From assembly GCF_002897035.1 (NCBI RefSeq), contig NZ_BAUX01000002.1, positions 124,001 through 188,000 on the forward strand: 64,000 nt of DNA, in the 5' to 3' direction. Position numbers and translations under genes: made by a program. The notes under the pieces are model-generated. The model was not told the origin of the DNA. It saw only the letters and a program-made list of their open reading frames with translations, and ran no database searches. Position 1 is the stretch's first letter. The number at the start of each line of letters is the position of its first letter. Shown here one piece after another: positions 28,300-36,341 of the stretch. The DNA is from Methylopila sp. Yamaguchi. Lineage in GTDB: Bacteria; Pseudomonadota; Alphaproteobacteria; Rhizobiales; Methylopilaceae.

Positions 28300-29823
28300 G
28301 TGAGCGGGTTCCAAATGGCGCGCCTCGAGATCAGGCAAGATGAACCGAAGCCTCTGACGCCGCGCCAAACGCGGCTGAACGAGCAGGCGCGCGAGATCGC
28401 GCAGCAGTTCACGGCCGCCTCCATCTCGCAGACGCTGCTGGTCGGCGCGGTCCGCCTGGCGGACGCCGCGCTCGTGCTCGCTTCCGCCGCCCTCGCCTAC
28501 GGCCTGACGCTGGGGCCCCTGTCCGGCATGAGCTGGGTCTACCCGCTCGCGGCCGGGATCGGCGTCGTGCTGATGCTCATCTTCGCGCAGGCCGCCGACG
28601 CCTACCATGTGGTGGCGTTCCGCTCGGTGGGCGGCCAGCTCGGCCGCATCTTGGGCGCCTGGACGCTGGTCTTCGCGGGCTTCGCGGCGCTCGGCGCCTT
28701 CCTCGACTTCGGCGGCGCGATCGACCGGCGCTGGCTCGGCTACTGGTTCGTGTTCGGCGCGGCCGGACTGCTCGTCGCGCACGCGTGGCTCGCGATCCTG
28801 GTGAAACGCTGGGCGGCGCAGGGCCGGCTCGGCCGCAAGGCGGTCATCGTCGGCGGCGGCGAACCCGCGGCCGAGCTCATCCGCGCGCTCGAAGCGACTC
28901 CCGGCAACGACGTCCACATCTGCGGCGTGTTCGACGACCGCTCGAACGACCGCTCGCCGGCGATCGTCGCGGGCTATCCCAAGCTCGGCAACATCGCCGA
29001 ACTCGTCGAGTTCGGCCGCCTCGCCCGCATCGACCTGCTGATCGTCACGATACCGGTTACGGCGCGCGGCCGCGTCACCGAGATCCTGAAGACGCTCTGG
29101 GTGCTGCCCGTCGACATCCGCCTCTCGGCCCACACCGACAAGCTGCGCTTCCGTCCGCGCTCCTACTCCTACCTCGGCTCGATCCCGATGGTGGAGCTGG
29201 CGGAAAAGCCGATCGCGAACTGGGACTACGTCGCGAAGCGCGCCTTCGACCTCGTGGTTGGCTCGCTCTGCATCCTGCTAACGGCGCCGCTGATGATCGC
29301 GACGGCGATCGCGATCAAGCTCGACAGCTCCGGCCCGGTGTTCTTCCGGCAGAAGCGCTACGGCTTCAACAACGAGGTCATCGAGATCTTCAAGTTCCGG
29401 TCGCTCCGCCATGAGATGGCGGACCCGGACGCGAAGACCGTGGTGACGAAGAACGACAGCCGGGTCACGCGCGTCGGCCGCTTCATCCGCAAGACCTCGA
29501 TCGACGAGCTGCCGCAGCTGTTCAACGTCATCAAGGGCGAGCTGGCGCTGGTCGGCCCCCGCCCTCACGCCGTCAACGCCCACACCTCCGACACGCTCTG
29601 GAACGACGTCGTGGACGGCTACTTCGCCCGCCACCGCGTGAAGCCCGGCGTCACCGGCTGGGCGCAGGTCAACGGCTGGCGGGGCGAGGTCGACACGCCG
29701 GAGAAGCTGAAGAAGCGCGTCGACCACGACCTCTACTACATCGAGAACTGGTCGATCCTGTTCGACCTGATCATCCTGCTGAAGACGCCGATCTCGCTCG
29801 CCAAGACGGACAACGCCTATTGA
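28300..29823 (+). CDS. Undecaprenyl-phosphate sugar-1-phosphate (glucose) transferase, WcaJ/ExoY type
   Basis: Starts polysaccharide repeat-unit assembly by moving a sugar-1-phosphate, probably glucose or galactose, to undecaprenyl phosphate at the inner membrane. The 507-residue protein has an N-terminal block of about four helices and a CoA-binding-like Rossmann segment (KAVIVGGGEPAAELIRAL). The C-terminal sugar-transferase domain contains KRAFDLVVGSLCILLTAPLM, FFRQKRYGFNNE, FRSLR and RVTRVGRFIRKTSIDELPQL. A GTG at 28300 is taken as start; an ATG at 28315 is possible. The stop overlaps the next start. Confidence 0.93.
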   Translation: MSGFQMARLEIRQDEPKPLTPRQTRLNEQAREIAQQFTAASISQTLLVGAVRLADAALVLASAALAYGLTLGPLSGMSWVYPLAAGIGVVLMLIFAQAADAYHVVAFRSVGGQLGRILGAWTLVFAGFAALGAFLDFGGAIDRRWLGYWFVFGAAGLLVAHAWLAILVKRWAAQGRLGRKAVIVGGGEPAAELIRALEATPGNDVHICGVFDDRSNDRSPAIVAGYPKLGNIAELVEFGRLARIDLLIVTIPVTARGRVTEILKTLWVLPVDIRLSAHTDKLRFRPRSYSYLGSIPMVELAEKPIANWDYVAKRAFDLVVGSLCILLTAPLMIATAIAIKLDSSGPVFFRQKRYGFNNEVIEIFKFRSLRHEMADPDAKTVVTKNDSRVTRVGRFIRKTSIDELPQLFNVIKGELALVGPRPHAVNAHTSDTLWNDVVDGYFARHRVKPGVTGWAQVNGWRGEVDTPEKLKKRVDHDLYYIENWSILFDLIILLKTPISLAKTDNAY

Positions 29824-31085
29824 CCGCCTCGCGCGCCACCTATGGCGGCGGCCGCGCGCTGACCTTCGGCGCGGAGGGCCTGCGAGAAGGCATCGTGTGG
29901 CTCGCGGTCGCCTCGAGCTTCTTCGTGATGTTCGAGCCGGCTCCCTACGACCTGCTCTTCATCCTGGCGATCGCTGTGTTCGCGGCGACCGGCCTCAGCC
30001 TTCCGCGCACGCTGCTGCCCTTCGTGCTGCTGGTGATCCTGTACCAGCTCGGCGCGGTGCTGACCCTGACGCTGGTCTATGACCGGGCGGACACGCAGAA
30101 ATGGACCACCGTCGGCATCTTCCTGTCGGGCACCGGGGTGTTCTACTCCCTGCTGCTCGCCGAGAGGACCGAGATCCGAGCGAGGCTGATCGCCAACGCC
30201 TGGGTCATCGCCGGCGCCATCGGCGGCGGATTGGCGATCGTGGGCTACTTCCACCTGGCGCCGTTCGCGGACTCGCTGCTGATCTACGGCCGCGCAAAGG
30301 CGACCTTCAAGGACCCAAACGTCTACGCGCCCTACCTGATCTTCCCGGCGCTAGTGCTGATCCAGCGGCTCTATTCGGTCGAGCTCAAGAAATCCCTGTT
30401 CGTGCTGCTGCCGCTCGGGCTGATCATGAGCGGCGTGTTCCTGAGCTTCTCGCGCGGCTCCTGGGGCCACCTGATCGGCTCCGCCGCGATCATGACCGTG
30501 CTGACGATCCTCGCCGCGCCCACGCCGGCGCGCAGGGCGCGCATCCTTCTCATATGCGGCGCGGCGGCCCTCGGCGCCGCCCTGCTGATCGCGGTGCTGC
30601 TGACCCTGCCCTCGGTGTCGAGCCTGTTCGCGGAACGCGCGAGCCTGGAGCAGAACTACGACGTCGGCCGCTACGGCCGCTTCGGGCGCCACGCCGCCGG
30701 CTTCCAGCTCGCGCTCGAACGGCCGTTCGGCATTGGGATCTTCCAGTTCGCCAAGCTCTTCGGCGCCGATGTCCACAACACCTATCTCAACGCGTTCATG
30801 TCCTACGGCTGGCTCGGGGGCCTCGCCCTGCCGACGCTGGTGATCGTCACCTTCGTCTTCGCGGGCCGCACGATTCTCGTTCCGACTCCGTGGCGACCGA
30901 TCTTCATCTGCGCCTTCTCCACCTGGAGCGTGCTGATGATGGAGGCCTGGGTGATCGACGTCGATCACTGGCGCCACCAGTGGGCGCTGCTCGGCATGAC
31001 CTGGGGCTTCATCGCCGCGACAATCGCCCACCAGCGCCGAGCCGACGGCGCGGCGTCGGCGCGCATGCCCCGCGCGGCGGGTTGA
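29820..31085 (+). CDS. O-antigen ligase / Wzy-like polysaccharide polymerase
   Basis: A 421-residue protein with about ten to twelve membrane helices and a large periplasmic loop. It is typical of the O-antigen ligase/Wzy superfamily, which joins or polymerises undecaprenyl-linked glycans outside the inner membrane. Family-like features are FSRGSWGHLIG and VHNTYLNAFMSYGWLGGL (the H-N-x-Y/F-L segment). A TTG overlapping the previous stop (TATTGA) is the likely start, implying coupled translation. Ligase and polymerase cannot be told apart by sequence alone. Confidence 0.85.
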   Translation: MTASRATYGGGRALTFGAEGLREGIVWLAVASSFFVMFEPAPYDLLFILAIAVFAATGLSLPRTLLPFVLLVILYQLGAVLTLTLVYDRADTQKWTTVGIFLSGTGVFYSLLLAERTEIRARLIANAWVIAGAIGGGLAIVGYFHLAPFADSLLIYGRAKATFKDPNVYAPYLIFPALVLIQRLYSVELKKSLFVLLPLGLIMSGVFLSFSRGSWGHLIGSAAIMTVLTILAAPTPARRARILLICGAAALGAALLIAVLLTLPSVSSLFAERASLEQNYDVGRYGRFGRHAAGFQLALERPFGIGIFQFAKLFGADVHNTYLNAFMSYGWLGGLALPTLVIVTFVFAGRTILVPTPWRPIFICAFSTWSVLMMEAWVIDVDHWRHQWALLGMTWGFIAATIAHQRRADGAASARMPRAAG

Positions 31086-31156
31086 CGGCCCCCGGGGCCG
31101 TCGCGCCAAAGTAGTCCGCACTTCCGCAGGCCCGCTCAAAGGCGCGACCCCGCCCC

Positions 31157-31750
31157 ATGCCCGACCGCGACCGACCGCTGAAGATCGTGTTGATCGACGC
31201 GAGCCCCGAGCGCGCGGCGATCATGGAGCAGGGTCTGCGCGACGCCGGGCACACCACGATCATGCGGATCACGGACCACGTGAACCTGCTCGCCCGCATC
31301 TACGCGATCGACCCGGACGTGATCCTGATCGACCTCGAGAACCCGAGCCGCGACGTGCTGGAGCAGATGTTCCAGGTGAGCCGCGCCGTGCGGCGACCGG
31401 TCGGGATGTTCGTCGACCAGAGCGACAGCGCCTCGATCGAGGCCGCGATTGACGCCGGCGTCTCGGCCTATGTGGTGGACGGCCTGAAACGCGAGCGCGT
31501 GCAGCCGATCCTCGCGACGACGATCAGCCGCTTTCGGGCCTTCGCCAAGCTCCGCGCCGAACTGGAGCAGGCCAAAAGCCAGCTCGAAGAGCGCAAGACC
31601 GTCGACCGCGCGAAGGGCATCCTGATGCGCGCGAAGAAGATCGACGAGGACGAGGCCTATGCGCTGCTGCGCAAAGCGGCCATGAACGAGAAGAAGAAGA
31701 TCGTCGAGATCGCCCAATCGGTGATCACCGCTGCGGAGCTGCTCGGATGA
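31157..31750 (+). CDS. nasT: ANTAR-domain antitermination regulator NasT
   Basis: A 197-residue RNA-binding regulator of nitrate assimilation. The N-terminal half is a receiver-like domain (KIVLIDASPERAAIMEQGL). The C-terminal ANTAR domain (about residues 130-190) has the segment RKTVDRAKGILMRAKKIDEDEAYALLRKAAMNEK. In studied systems NasT binds paired hairpins in the nas leader and prevents termination when released by NasS. Matching hairpins are present upstream of nrtA. The stop overlaps the nasS start (ATGA). Confidence 0.93.
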   Translation: MPDRDRPLKIVLIDASPERAAIMEQGLRDAGHTTIMRITDHVNLLARIYAIDPDVILIDLENPSRDVLEQMFQVSRAVRRPVGMFVDQSDSASIEAAIDAGVSAYVVDGLKRERVQPILATTISRFRAFAKLRAELEQAKSQLEERKTVDRAKGILMRAKKIDEDEAYALLRKAAMNEKKKIVEIAQSVITAAELLG

Positions 31751-32853
31751 GCCTCGACCCGGTCAAGATCGGATTCATTCCGCTCGTCGACGCCGCCATT
31801 CCGATCATCGCGGCCGACGTCGGGTTCGCGGCGGAAGAGGGCATCGCGCTCGAATTGGTGCGGGAAGTGTCCTGGGCGAACATTCGCGACCGGCTGACGC
31901 TCGGCCACTTCGACGGCGCGCACTTGCTCGCGCCGATCGCGATCGCCACGACGCTTGGTCTTGCAACCGTGAAGGTGCCGCTGGCCGCGCCGCTCGCGCT
32001 CGGCCTGAACGGCAACGCGGTGACGATGTCGCCGCCGCTGTTCGAGGCCATCCGCCGGCACATGGCGCCGGGCGCGCGCATGGCCGACCCGCGAGCGACC
32101 GGGGCGGCGTTCAAGGCGGTCGTGGAGGAGCGACGGCGCAATGGCGACGAGCCGCCGACGCTCGGCATGACCTTCCCGTTCTCCACCCACAACTATCAGC
32201 TTCGGCTGTGGCTGGCCGCCGCGGGCGTCGAGCCGGACGAGGACGTGCGGCTCGCGGTCGTGCCCCCGCCGTTCATGGTCGACGCGCTCGAGAACGCCCA
32301 CGTGGAAGGCTTCTGCGTGGGCGCGCCCTGGAACTCGGTCGCAGTCGAGTACAAGCTCGGCCGCATCCTCCACCTCGGCGTCGAGCTGGTGCGGCGCTGC
32401 CCTGAAAAGGTTCTGGCGGTGCGAGCGCATTGGCTGGCGCAGAACCCCGAGCTCGCCGCCCGGCTGGTGCGGGCCTGCGTGCGTGCGGCCGACTGGCTCG
32501 ACGAGCCCAACAACCGTGAGGAGGCGGCGCGACGGCTCGCCGCTCCGAACCGGCTCGACGTCCACGCGCACATCATCCAGCGCGCGCTGGACGGGCGCCT
32601 TGCGACCGGCGACGGCGACGAGGCGCGCATTTCGGACAGCTACATCCTGTTCGGCGGAGACGGCGCCACGCGCCCCGACCATCGACATGCGCGCTGGCTG
32701 CACGCGCAGATGGTGCGGTGGCGGCAGGCGGCTGACGACCCGGCGGGCGCCGAGCTCGCCGCGGCGAGCTACCGAGCGGACGTCTACGACGCCGCTCTGG
32801 GCCGAGCCGCCCCGCCCGAAGAGGATGATCCGCTGGGCGTCTTCACCGACTGA
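31747..32853 (+). CDS. nasS: Nitrate-sensing protein NasS (NrtA-like, cytoplasmic)
   Basis: A 368-residue homologue of the NrtA/CmpA solute-binding family with no signal sequence. It fits NasS, which binds nitrate or nitrite in the cytoplasm and holds NasT inactive when ligand is absent. Family-like segments include IGFIPLVDAAIPIIAADVGF, PFSTHNYQLRLWLAAAGVEPD and the PPPFMVDALENAHVEGFCVG stretch. Coupled to nasT by a 4-base overlap, it forms the sensor half of the switch acting on the adjacent nrt leader. Confidence 0.92.
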   Translation: MSLDPVKIGFIPLVDAAIPIIAADVGFAAEEGIALELVREVSWANIRDRLTLGHFDGAHLLAPIAIATTLGLATVKVPLAAPLALGLNGNAVTMSPPLFEAIRRHMAPGARMADPRATGAAFKAVVEERRRNGDEPPTLGMTFPFSTHNYQLRLWLAAAGVEPDEDVRLAVVPPPFMVDALENAHVEGFCVGAPWNSVAVEYKLGRILHLGVELVRRCPEKVLAVRAHWLAQNPELAARLVRACVRAADWLDEPNNREEAARRLAAPNRLDVHAHIIQRALDGRLATGDGDEARISDSYILFGGDGATRPDHRHARWLHAQMVRWRQAADDPAGAELAAASYRADVYDAALGRAAPPEEDDPLGVFTD

Positions 32854-33014
32854 CGCCCGACGCCCGAGCCGCCTAACTTGCGTGCAGTGCACAAAACTGA
32901 AGCTGCATCTGCGCGCCCCGGCGGCAACCAAAGGCCTATCGGACGCGGTCGCTCGGTTGCCTAATGCGATTCAAAACCCCTCGAAATTGAACGATCCCAG
33001 TCGGCGTCGCCAAC

Positions 33015-33031
33015 TTGGCACGCGACTTGAA
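33015..33031 (+). promoter_or_regulatory. Sigma-54-type promoter for the nrt/nas operon
   Basis: TTGGCACG-CGAC-TTGAA matches the sigma-54 consensus YTGGCACG-N4-TTGCW except for GA in place of GC at the -12 element. The GG and G(A) doublets have the required spacing. Transcription would start near 33042, just before the first leader hairpin. NtrC-dependent activation is inferred; a palindrome GTGCA-G-TGCAC at 32882-32892 is a possible but non-canonical upstream site. Confidence 0.65.
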
Positions 33032-33048
33032 TAGAAGTGTTCGAGGTT

Positions 33049-33104
33049 GGCGTCGACGAAGACGCCCGCCTCTCGCCCACTGACGGGCGCCAGCGACGCC
33101 GCTG
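33049..33104 (+). promoter_or_regulatory. NasT (ANTAR) target leader: two small hairpins
   Basis: Hairpin P1 (33049-33066) has a perfect stem GGCGTC/GACGCC around hexaloop GACGAA. Hairpin P2 (33091-33104) has stem CAGC/GCTG around hexaloop GACGCC. Both loops carry G at position 4, as in the published ANTAR two-hairpin motif; position 1 is G instead of the usual A. The 3' strand of P2 overlaps the 5' strand of the following terminator, so the two structures are mutually exclusive. This is the layout expected for NasT-driven antitermination. Confidence 0.65.
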
Positions 33105-33147
33105 ACCTGACGAGCGCCCTTCCGCACGTCACGTCCGCGGCTTTTTT
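33098..33147 (+). terminator. Leader terminator (attenuator) upstream of nrtA
   Basis: A 13-pair stem, GCCGC-t-GAC-c-TGACG against CGTCA-c-GTC-c-GCGGC, has two symmetric mismatches and a 14-base loop and runs into TTTTTT (33142-33147). It lies about 80 bases before the nrtA start and overlaps hairpin P2, so it should stop transcription unless P2 is stabilised. Confidence 0.75.
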
Positions 33148-33229
33148 CGTTTCTGGGCCCCCCGTCATGCGGACGGCGGCCCCTTCAAGACCCCGAGCGC
33201 CGATGGGCGCGCATGGAGCCGAAGGCCTG

Positions 33230-34540
33230 ATGACCACCGACCCCAAGACGCCTCTGAGCCTTGGCCTCCGCCGCCGCGACGTGCTCCGCGTCGGCGCGGG
33301 CGCCGCCGCGACGCTCCTCGCCGCCCGGACGCTCTCGCCCTCCGGCGTGTTCGCGCAGGGCGCGGGGCCGGAAACCACCAAGGCGACGCTCGGCTACATC
33401 GCGCTCACGGACTCCGCGCCGCTGATCGTGGCGAAGGAGAAGGGCTTCTTCGCCAAGCACGGCATGACGGACGTCACCGTGACGAAGCAGGCGTCCTGGG
33501 GCACCACGCGCGACAACCTGGTGCTCGGCTCCGAGGGCAACGGCATCGACGGCGCGCACATCCTGACCCCGATGCCGTACCTGATCTCGGCGGGCAAGGT
33601 GACCCAGCAGAACATCCCGCTGCCGATGTATATCCTGGCCCGGCTGAACTACGACGCCCAGGCGATCTCCGTCGGCGCGGCTTACAAGGGTTTGAAGCCG
33701 ACCGTCGACGCCAAGCCCCTGAAGGACGAGTTCCTGAAGAAGAAGGCGGCGGGCCAGCAGGCCAAGGTCGCCATGACCTTCCCTGGCGGCACCCACGACC
33801 TGTGGATCCGCTACTGGCTGGCGGCCGCCGGCATCGACCCGGACAAGGACGTCGAGACCATCGTGGTGCCGCCGCCGCAGATGGTGGCGAACATGAAGGT
33901 CGGCACCATGGACGCCTTCTGCGTCGGCGAGCCCTGGGGCGCCCAGCTCGTCGGCCAAGGCATCGGCTTCTCCGCCTGCAACACCTCAGAGATCTGGAAG
34001 GATCATCCCGAGAAGTCGTTCGGCATGCGCGCGGCCTATGTCGACAAGTACCCCAACGCCACCAAGGCGCTGCTGATGGCCGTCATGGAGGCGCAGATGT
34101 TCTGCGACGACATGGCGAACAAGGACGAGGTCGCCTCGATCGTCGGCACCCGCGCCTGGTTCAACGTGCCGGTGAAGGACATCGTTGGCCGCCTCAAGGG
34201 GCAGTACGACTACGGGGACGGCCGCGTGCTCGAGAACAGCCCCGGCCTGATGAAGTTCTGGGGCGGCGGCCCGGTCTCCTACCCCTACCAGAGCCACGAC
34301 ATGTGGTTCCTGACCGAGGACATTCGCTGGGGCAAGTTCGCCCCGGACACAGACGTCAAGGGCATGATCGCCAAGGTGAACCGCGAGGACCTCTGGAAGG
34401 AGGCCGCGAAGGCGGTCGGCGCCAAAACGATCCCGGAGTCGACCTCGCGCGGCGTCGAGACCTTCTTCGACGGCAAGGTCTTCGATCCCGCCCAGCCCAT
34501 GGCTTACCTCGAGAGCCTCGAGATCAAACGCGTCGCCTAA
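33230..34540 (+). CDS. nrtA: Nitrate ABC transporter substrate-binding protein
   Basis: A 436-residue periplasmic nitrate/nitrite-binding protein of the NrtA/CmpA family. The N-terminal twin-arginine signal LGLRRRDVLRVGAGAAATLL shows Tat export. Family segments include LGYIALTDSAPLIVAKEKGFF, GGTHDLWIRYWLAAAGIDPD and GTMDAFCVGEPWGAQLV. The ATG at 33230 follows GGAGCCGAAGG and is preferred to longer frames because the signal peptide then starts correctly. First gene after the sigma-54 promoter and attenuator; nrtB follows. Confidence 0.93.
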   Translation: MTTDPKTPLSLGLRRRDVLRVGAGAAATLLAARTLSPSGVFAQGAGPETTKATLGYIALTDSAPLIVAKEKGFFAKHGMTDVTVTKQASWGTTRDNLVLGSEGNGIDGAHILTPMPYLISAGKVTQQNIPLPMYILARLNYDAQAISVGAAYKGLKPTVDAKPLKDEFLKKKAAGQQAKVAMTFPGGTHDLWIRYWLAAAGIDPDKDVETIVVPPPQMVANMKVGTMDAFCVGEPWGAQLVGQGIGFSACNTSEIWKDHPEKSFGMRAAYVDKYPNATKALLMAVMEAQMFCDDMANKDEVASIVGTRAWFNVPVKDIVGRLKGQYDYGDGRVLENSPGLMKFWGGGPVSYPYQSHDMWFLTEDIRWGKFAPDTDVKGMIAKVNREDLWKEAAKAVGAKTIPESTSRGVETFFDGKVFDPAQPMAYLESLEIKRVA

Positions 34541-34614
34541 GGCGCCGCCCCTACGGAGGGCGCCTGCGCGCCCTCCCCGCCCCCGACCATCCGCCCACCT
34601 CCTGAGGAGTCGCC

Positions 34615-35517
34615 ATGTCGGCCCCGGTCCTGAAACTCGACGACGCCCGCGCGACCAAGGCGGCGCCCGCCGCCGAAGTCGTCGCGTTCCGGGCGCCCAA
34701 GGCGCCCTCCCCGATCGCCAAGCGCGCCAGGCGCGTCTTCGACTGGGCGGCCACCACGCTGATCCCGCCGTTGGTGGTGCTCGCGCTGCTGCTGCTGTTC
34801 TGGGAGCTGATCTGCTCGCGGCCCGGATCGGCGCTCCCCCCTCCGAGCCAGGTCGTCACCGACACCTGGGAGCTGATCGTCGACCCGTTCTACGACCGAG
34901 GCGGCCTGGACAAGGGCCTGTTCTGGCACCTGCTGGCGAGCCTCCAGCGCGTCGCGGTGGGCTACGCCATCGCGGTGGTGGTCGGCGTGGCGCTCGGGGT
35001 GCTGGTCGGCCAGTCCACCTGGGCGATGCGCGGCCTCGACCCGATCTTCCAGATCCTCCGCACCGTGCCGCCGCTCGCCTGGCTGCCGCTGTCGCTGGCC
35101 GCCTTCCGTGACGGCCAGCCCTCGGCGATCTTCGTGATCTTCATCACCTCGGTCTGGCCGATCATCATCAACACCGCGGTCGGCATTCGCAACATTCCGA
35201 CCGACTACTCGAACGTCGCCAAGGTCATCCGGCTTAACGGCTTCGAATACTTCACCAAGATCATGATCCCGGCCGCGGCCCCGTACATCTTCACGGGCCT
35301 GCGGATCGGCGTCGGCCTGAGCTGGCTCGCGATCGTCGCGGCCGAGATGCTGATCGGCGGCGTCGGCATCGGCTTCTTCATCTGGGACGCGTGGAACTCG
35401 TCCAACATCAGCGACATCATTCTGGCGCTCGTCTACGTCGGAGTGGTCGGGTTCATCCTCGACCGGATCGTCGCGTTCATCGCCAACGCGGTCACCCGCG
35501 GCACGGCCACCGCGTGA
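34615..35517 (+). CDS. nrtB: Nitrate ABC transporter permease
   Basis: A 300-residue inner-membrane permease of the NrtB/SsuC type. A cytoplasmic N-terminus of about 50 residues is followed by six hydrophobic segments. The EAA-like loop is seen around FEYFTKIMIPAAAPYIFTGLRIG. TVPPLAWLPLSLAAF is typical of nitrate/taurine-type permeases. It forms the channel of the NrtABC importer. GAGGAG-like bases precede its ATG. Confidence 0.93.
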   Translation: MSAPVLKLDDARATKAAPAAEVVAFRAPKAPSPIAKRARRVFDWAATTLIPPLVVLALLLLFWELICSRPGSALPPPSQVVTDTWELIVDPFYDRGGLDKGLFWHLLASLQRVAVGYAIAVVVGVALGVLVGQSTWAMRGLDPIFQILRTVPPLAWLPLSLAAFRDGQPSAIFVIFITSVWPIIINTAVGIRNIPTDYSNVAKVIRLNGFEYFTKIMIPAAAPYIFTGLRIGVGLSWLAIVAAEMLIGGVGIGFFIWDAWNSSNISDIILALVYVGVVGFILDRIVAFIANAVTRGTATA

Positions 35518-35528
35518 GGATCCGGACC

Positions 35529-36329
35529 ATGTCAGCCCAAGCCTTTCTCTCCATCCAGCACGTCGACAAAGCCTTCTCGCGCGGCGGCGTCACCAACGAG
35601 GTCCTCAAGGACGTCTCGCTCGACGTGCATGAGGGCGAGTACATTTCGATCATCGGCCATTCCGGCTGCGGCAAGTCCACCCTGCTCAACATCGTCGCCG
35701 GCCTCACCGGCGTGACGAAGGGCGTGGTCTTCCTCGAAGGCAAGGTGGTGGACGAACCCGGACCGGACCGGGCCGTGGTGTTCCAGAACCACTCGCTGCT
35801 GCCCTGGCTCACGGCTTACGAGAACGTGGCGCTCGCCGTCGACAAGGTCTTCGCCAAGACCAAGAGCAAGGCCGAGCGCCACGAGTGGACCATGCGCCAG
35901 ATCGAGCTGGTGAACATGGCCCACGCCAAGGACCGGCGCCCGTCGGAGATCTCCGGCGGCATGAAGCAGCGCATCGGCATCGCCCGCGCGCTCGCCATGC
36001 AGCCGAAGGTGCTGCTGCTCGACGAGCCCTTCGGCGCGCTCGACGCGCTCACCCGCACCCATCTGCAGGACCAGGTCATGCAGATCCAGGCGGAGCTGAA
36101 GAACACGGTCCTGATGATCACCCACGACGTGGACGAGGCCGTGCTGCTCTCGGACCGCATCGTGATGATGACCAACGGCCCCTCTGCCCGCATCGGCGAA
36201 GTGCTCTCGGTGCCGCTCGAGCGCCCGCGCAAGCGGCTCGAACTGGTCTCCGACCGGACCTACATCGCGGCCCGCGCCGCGGTGCTCAAGTTCCTCTACG
36301 AGCGTCACCGCTTCGTAGAGGCGGCCTGA
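35529..36329 (+). CDS. nrtC: Nitrate ABC transporter ATP-binding protein
   Basis: A 266-residue ATPase that powers nitrate import with NrtB. Walker A is GHSGCGKSTLL, the Q-loop VFQNHSLLPWLT, the signature ISGGMKQRIGIARAL and Walker [17 protein letters not shown]. The H-loop is MITHDVDEA. It lacks the C-terminal NrtA-like regulatory domain of cyanobacterial NrtC, so it resembles NrtD in length. The ATG at 35529 is chosen from family N-termini; an open frame reaches further upstream inside nrtB. Confidence 0.92.
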   Translation: MSAQAFLSIQHVDKAFSRGGVTNEVLKDVSLDVHEGEYISIIGHSGCGKSTLLNIVAGLTGVTKGVVFLEGKVVDEPGPDRAVVFQNHSLLPWLTAYENVALAVDKVFAKTKSKAERHEWTMRQIELVNMAHAKDRRPSEISGGMKQRIGIARALAMQPKVLLLDEPFGALDALTRTHLQDQVMQIQAELKNTVLMITHDVDEAVLLSDRIVMMTNGPSARIGEVLSVPLERPRKRLELVSDRTYIAARAAVLKFLYERHRFVEAA

Positions 36330-36341
36330 GGAGCCTTGGCC

